A DNA stretch of 9,735 bases from positions 1-9,735 of the forward strand of contig DAIEML010000073.1 in NCBI GenBank assembly GCA_027349615.1, written 5' to 3'. The DNA comes from Ignavibacteriales bacterium. Lineage in GTDB: Bacteria > Bacteroidota > Ignavibacteria > Ignavibacteriales > Ignavibacteriaceae. Both the position numbers and the translations under genes were made by a program. Numbering within the stretch: position 1 is the first letter of the stretch; each line of letters opens with the position of its first letter. Positions 6,873-9,735 of this stretch are shown piece after piece. Under the pieces are notes generated by a model. The model made no database searches, was not told the origin of the DNA, and worked only from the letters and a program-made list of their open reading frames with translations.

Positions 6873-9735
6873 ATGAGTAAAAGAACTTTAAATCTTCTTG
6901 AAGATACCGAGCAAGATGCACCATTAAAAAAAGACATTAGAGAACTAGGATTTATTCTTGGTAATGTTCTGAAAGAACAAGCCGATATTTCAATTTATGA
7001 AACCGTTGAAAAATTAAGAGCTCTTACAAAGCAGCTTCGAACAGAGTATGACGATAAAGTACGAAAACAAATTATAAAAATAATCGACTTGTTATCCATA
7101 GATAAGGCCTATAAAGTTGTTAAAGCTTTCTCCATTTATTTTATTTTGGTAAATGCCGCTGATGAAGTTCACAGAATAAGAATTCAAAGAATTAACGAAC
7201 TTAAACAAAGTTCACCTCAGCCTGGATCAATTTCCGAAGCGCTGCTTCAATTAAAATCGATGAAGATCAAAAAAGAATTTATTTTAAAAACTTTAAAAGA
7301 TATTGAGATTGTTCCGGTATTCACCGCGCATCCTACTGAAGCGGCACGACAAACAATTTTAAGAAAAATTCTAAGAATCAGCAGGCTGCTTCTTCAAAGA
7401 GAATTATCAATTAATACTCAAGAAGAAATTGAAGATATTAATCTTAAGCTTCAAACAGAAATTACATTACTTTGGCAGTCAAATGAAATTCGCTTTCATA
7501 AAGTAACTGTTCATGATGAAATTCAGCACGGTTTATTTTTCTTTAAAGAAATTCTTTATGATTTAATACCAGAGTTTTATAAATCTTTCCAAAAAAAATT
7601 AAAATTGATTTATGAGCTGGACCTTCCGAAATCAGCAATAATAAAATTTGGTTCTTGGATGGGCGGGGACAGAGACGGACATCCATTTGTTACTGTTGAT
7701 ATTACTAAAGAAACTTTAATCGGCAGCAAAAAACAAATTATAAGCCTATACCAAAGAGATTTGGAAAATTTGTATTCAATCTTAAGTTCTTCATTAAATG
7801 AAACATCAGTTAGTAAAAAATTAATAAATTCAATTTCAAATGACAGCAAGTTATTGGGCATGAATGATGATAATTCTATTCTTAGAGATCCATCGGAAAT
7901 GTATCGATCAAAATTACTTTTAATCTCTTATAAACTTGAAGAGACGAAGAAAAATTCTTTATTGGGTTATAAAAATTCAGAGGAATTTATTGATGATCTT
8001 TATATTGTATATGATAGTCTTATCGAAAATAAAGGCAAAAGCATTGCTGAAGTTACCATGCTTTCTATGATTTATAAAGCTAAAACTTTTGGATTTCGTT
8101 TAACAAGTTTGGACATTAGGCAAAATGCGTCACTGATCCTAGCAGCAGTAAATGAAATATTTTCTTTTGCTGAAGTTCAAAGTAATTTTTCTTTATTGAG
8201 TGAGGAAGATAAAACTAAATTATTAACTAAGGAAATTCTTTCTGCCAGGCCATTGAAAAACAAATACAGTAAACTTGGAAATTTCACATTACAAGTAATT
8301 GAAGAATTTACCGTAATAAAATGGGCTAAAGAAAATATTGCTCCTAATTCATGCAAAGATTACATCATAAGTAATTGTTCCTCTGTAAGCGATATACTTT
8401 CAGTCTTACTTCTAGCAAAAGAAGCCGGACTAATTTCCGTAATTAATAAAATTATCACTTCATCATCACTTGATATTTTGCCATTGTTTGAAACAATTGA
8501 TGATCTGAGAAAATCTGACGCAATAATGAATGAGCTTTTCGAAAATGAAGCTTACTCACAACACTTAGCTCTCCGCAAAAAAATTCAAAAAATAATGATC
8601 GGATATTCTGATAGTAATAAAGACGGCGGAATTGTTACTTCAAATTATGAATTATATAAAGCACAAATTTATCTGAAGAAATTATGTGATAAAAATAATA
8701 TTGAATTGATTTTATTTCATGGCAGAGGCGGCAGTATTTCGCGTGGCGGCGGTCCAGTTAATCAATCAATACTTGCACAGCCAAAAGGAACAATTGAAGG
8801 CAAAATAAAAATTACAGAACAAGGTGAAATGATTTCTTCAAAATATCTTATTCCTGAAATTGCTCAAAGAAGTTTGGAAATTATGACTTCAGCAGTTCTT
8901 TATACCTCGGTGCAATCGAAAATAAAAAAAACAAAAATGAAAGCATCAAAATTAATAGAAGTAGATAGTTTCTTTACATACAAGGAAATAATTGAAAATA
9001 TTTCTTTAACAGCTTTTAAATCATATAAAGAGTTGATTAATCATCCTGAATTTTATAATTATTTTAGAACCGCAACTCCTATTGATATTATAGAACAAAT
9101 TGAAATTGGTTCGCGTCCATCCTCCAGAACGAGCAAAAAAGATTTAAGATTTCTACGAGCAATTCCTTGGGTTTTTGCATGGACTCAAAACCGACAAACT
9201 ATTTCAGGCTGGTACGGATTTGGTTCAGCAATAAATTACTGCGTTGAAAATAACAAATCTTCCTGGACTGAATTAAAAAGAATGTATAAAGATTGGGAGT
9301 TTTTTAAAGCTTTAGTTCTAAATATTGAAATGGTACTTCTTAAAACAGATATGATAATTGGGAAAGAATACGTGTCGTTATTAGAAAATGAAAAAATCGA
9401 AAATATAATTTTTGGAATGATTAATAAAGAGTATGAACTTTCTTGTAAGGCATTGTTAAATATTACCGGCGAAGAAAATTTATTAGATCATGATAAATCT
9501 CTTCAGCGTACAATTTTGCTTCGCAATCCATACATCGATCCGATCAGTTTTATACAATTAAAATTTATAAAACAATTCCGCAAAAAAAATCTTTCTGAAA
9601 AAAAGAAAGAGTCTCTTCTTCCGCCAAAAAAAAATATTGAGGAGTTACTTCGCTCAGTGCCTGATCAATTAAAGTATGATGAATGGGAAACTCTCATCGA
9701 CTATTTTTCAAAAAACCAAGAGGAAAAATTAAAAG
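6873..9735 (+). CDS. ppc: Phosphoenolpyruvate carboxylase (3' end beyond window)
   Basis: The frame is open from ATG 6873 to the right edge (954 codons, no stop). It is the only ATG after the in-frame TAG at 6840-6842. The enzyme adds bicarbonate to phosphoenolpyruvate to give oxaloacetate and phosphate, replenishing the TCA cycle in the cytoplasm. Family motifs in order: FTAHPTE with catalytic His153; GSWMGGDRDG (260-269); LDIRQ with Arg416; GYSDSNKD with Lys583; FHGRGGSISRGGGP with His616, Arg618 and Arg624; TEQGE (648-652); GSRP with Arg748; then a conserved RAIPW/WTQ block. These match residues known as catalytic in E. coli PEPC, so activity is likely. Two departures stand out. The usual RQ(E/D)SxxH motif is RQNASLI. 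The sequence after DPISFIQ (889-895) is a lysine/glutamate-rich tail with no GIAAGxRNTG ending, although it already exceeds the family's usual length (883 aa in E. coli). Of the four E. coli aspartate-inhibitor ligands, equivalents of Lys773 (Lys824), Arg587 (Arg624) and Arg832 (Arg884) are present. The Asn881 equivalent is not seen. Confidence 0.93.
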   Translation, partial: MSKRTLNLLEDTEQDAPLKKDIRELGFILGNVLKEQADISIYETVEKLRALTKQLRTEYDDKVRKQIIKIIDLLSIDKAYKVVKAFSIYFILVNAADEVHRIRIQRINELKQSSPQPGSISEALLQLKSMKIKKEFILKTLKDIEIVPVFTAHPTEAARQTILRKILRISRLLLQRELSINTQEEIEDINLKLQTEITLLWQSNEIRFHKVTVHDEIQHGLFFFKEILYDLIPEFYKSFQKKLKLIYELDLPKSAIIKFGSWMGGDRDGHPFVTVDITKETLIGSKKQIISLYQRDLENLYSILSSSLNETSVSKKLINSISNDSKLLGMNDDNSILRDPSEMYRSKLLLISYKLEETKKNSLLGYKNSEEFIDDLYIVYDSLIENKGKSIAEVTMLSMIYKAKTFGFRLTSLDIRQNASLILAAVNEIFSFAEVQSNFSLLSEEDKTKLLTKEILSARPLKNKYSKLGNFTLQVIEEFTVIKWAKENIAPNSCKDYIISNCSSVSDILSVLLLAKEAGLISVINKIITSSSLDILPLFETIDDLRKSDAIMNELFENEAYSQHLALRKKIQKIMIGYSDSNKDGGIVTSNYELYKAQIYLKKLCDKNNIELILFHGRGGSISRGGGPVNQSILAQPKGTIEGKIKITEQGEMISSKYLIPEIAQRSLEIMTSAVLYTSVQSKIKKTKMKASKLIEVDSFFTYKEIIENISLTAFKSYKELINHPEFYNYFRTATPIDIIEQIEIGSRPSSRTSKKDLRFLRAIPWVFAWTQNRQTISGWYGFGSAINYCVENNKSSWTELKRMYKDWEFFKALVLNIEMVLLKTDMIIGKEYVSLLENEKIENIIFGMINKEYELSCKALLNITGEENLLDHDKSLQRTILLRNPYIDPISFIQLKFIKQFRKKNLSEKKKESLLPPKKNIEELLRSVPDQLKYDEWETLIDYFSKNQEEKLK

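Noticed and set aside
7610..7861. An 83-codon minus-strand frame inside ppc.
   Set aside because: Antisense to the conserved GDRDG region of PEP carboxylase; no supporting signals.

Overview
The window is low-GC DNA with hardly any Shine-Dalgarno signal, a Sec signal ending in FFAQ and Cys-21 lipoprotein signals. It carries golvesin-type cell-wall amidases of a kind common in Bacteroidetes and a multihaem c-type cytochrome. Together these suggest a Bacteroidota/Ignavibacteria-like (Ignavibacteriota) Gram-negative bacterium. That placement is an inference from protein style; no rRNA or other marker gene is present.

Left half, minus strand (1-5146): two adjacent paralogous lipoproteins, transcribed from right to left. 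The upstream copy is complete (5146 to 2111, 1011 aa). The downstream copy starts at 2027 and runs off the left edge after 675 codons. Each has a lipobox with Cys21, an N-terminal domain of unknown function, and an Amidase_3-type zinc N-acetylmuramoyl-L-alanine amidase fold interrupted by a golvesin C-terminal-like domain, then a fibronectin type III domain. The complete copy ends in a further alpha/beta-looking domain. They look like a tandem duplication, probably cotranscribed, with a 13-bp hairpin in the 83-nt gap between them.

Centre (5147-5540): a 394-nt, very AT-rich divergent intergenic region. It should hold the promoters for both directions. I see no convincing promoter, only a cluster of the octamer TATTTTAA and its reverse complement.

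Right half, plus strand (5541-9735): an exported 410-aa cytochrome with 16 CxxCH haem sites, organised as five three-haem units plus one extra site. Each haem can be paired with a separate conserved histidine. After 99 nt comes phosphoenolpyruvate carboxylase (ppc), cut by the right edge after 954 codons. Its catalytic motifs are intact, but its C-terminus does not resemble the near-universal PEPC ending. A 13-bp inverted repeat ends 2 nt before its start codon.

The three functions (wall hydrolysis, extracytoplasmic electron transfer, anaplerotic CO2 fixation) have no obvious shared pathway. I do not see a clearly new multi-gene system. The best leads are the cytochrome's haem/His arithmetic, the split-amidase pair and the aberrant PEPC tail.
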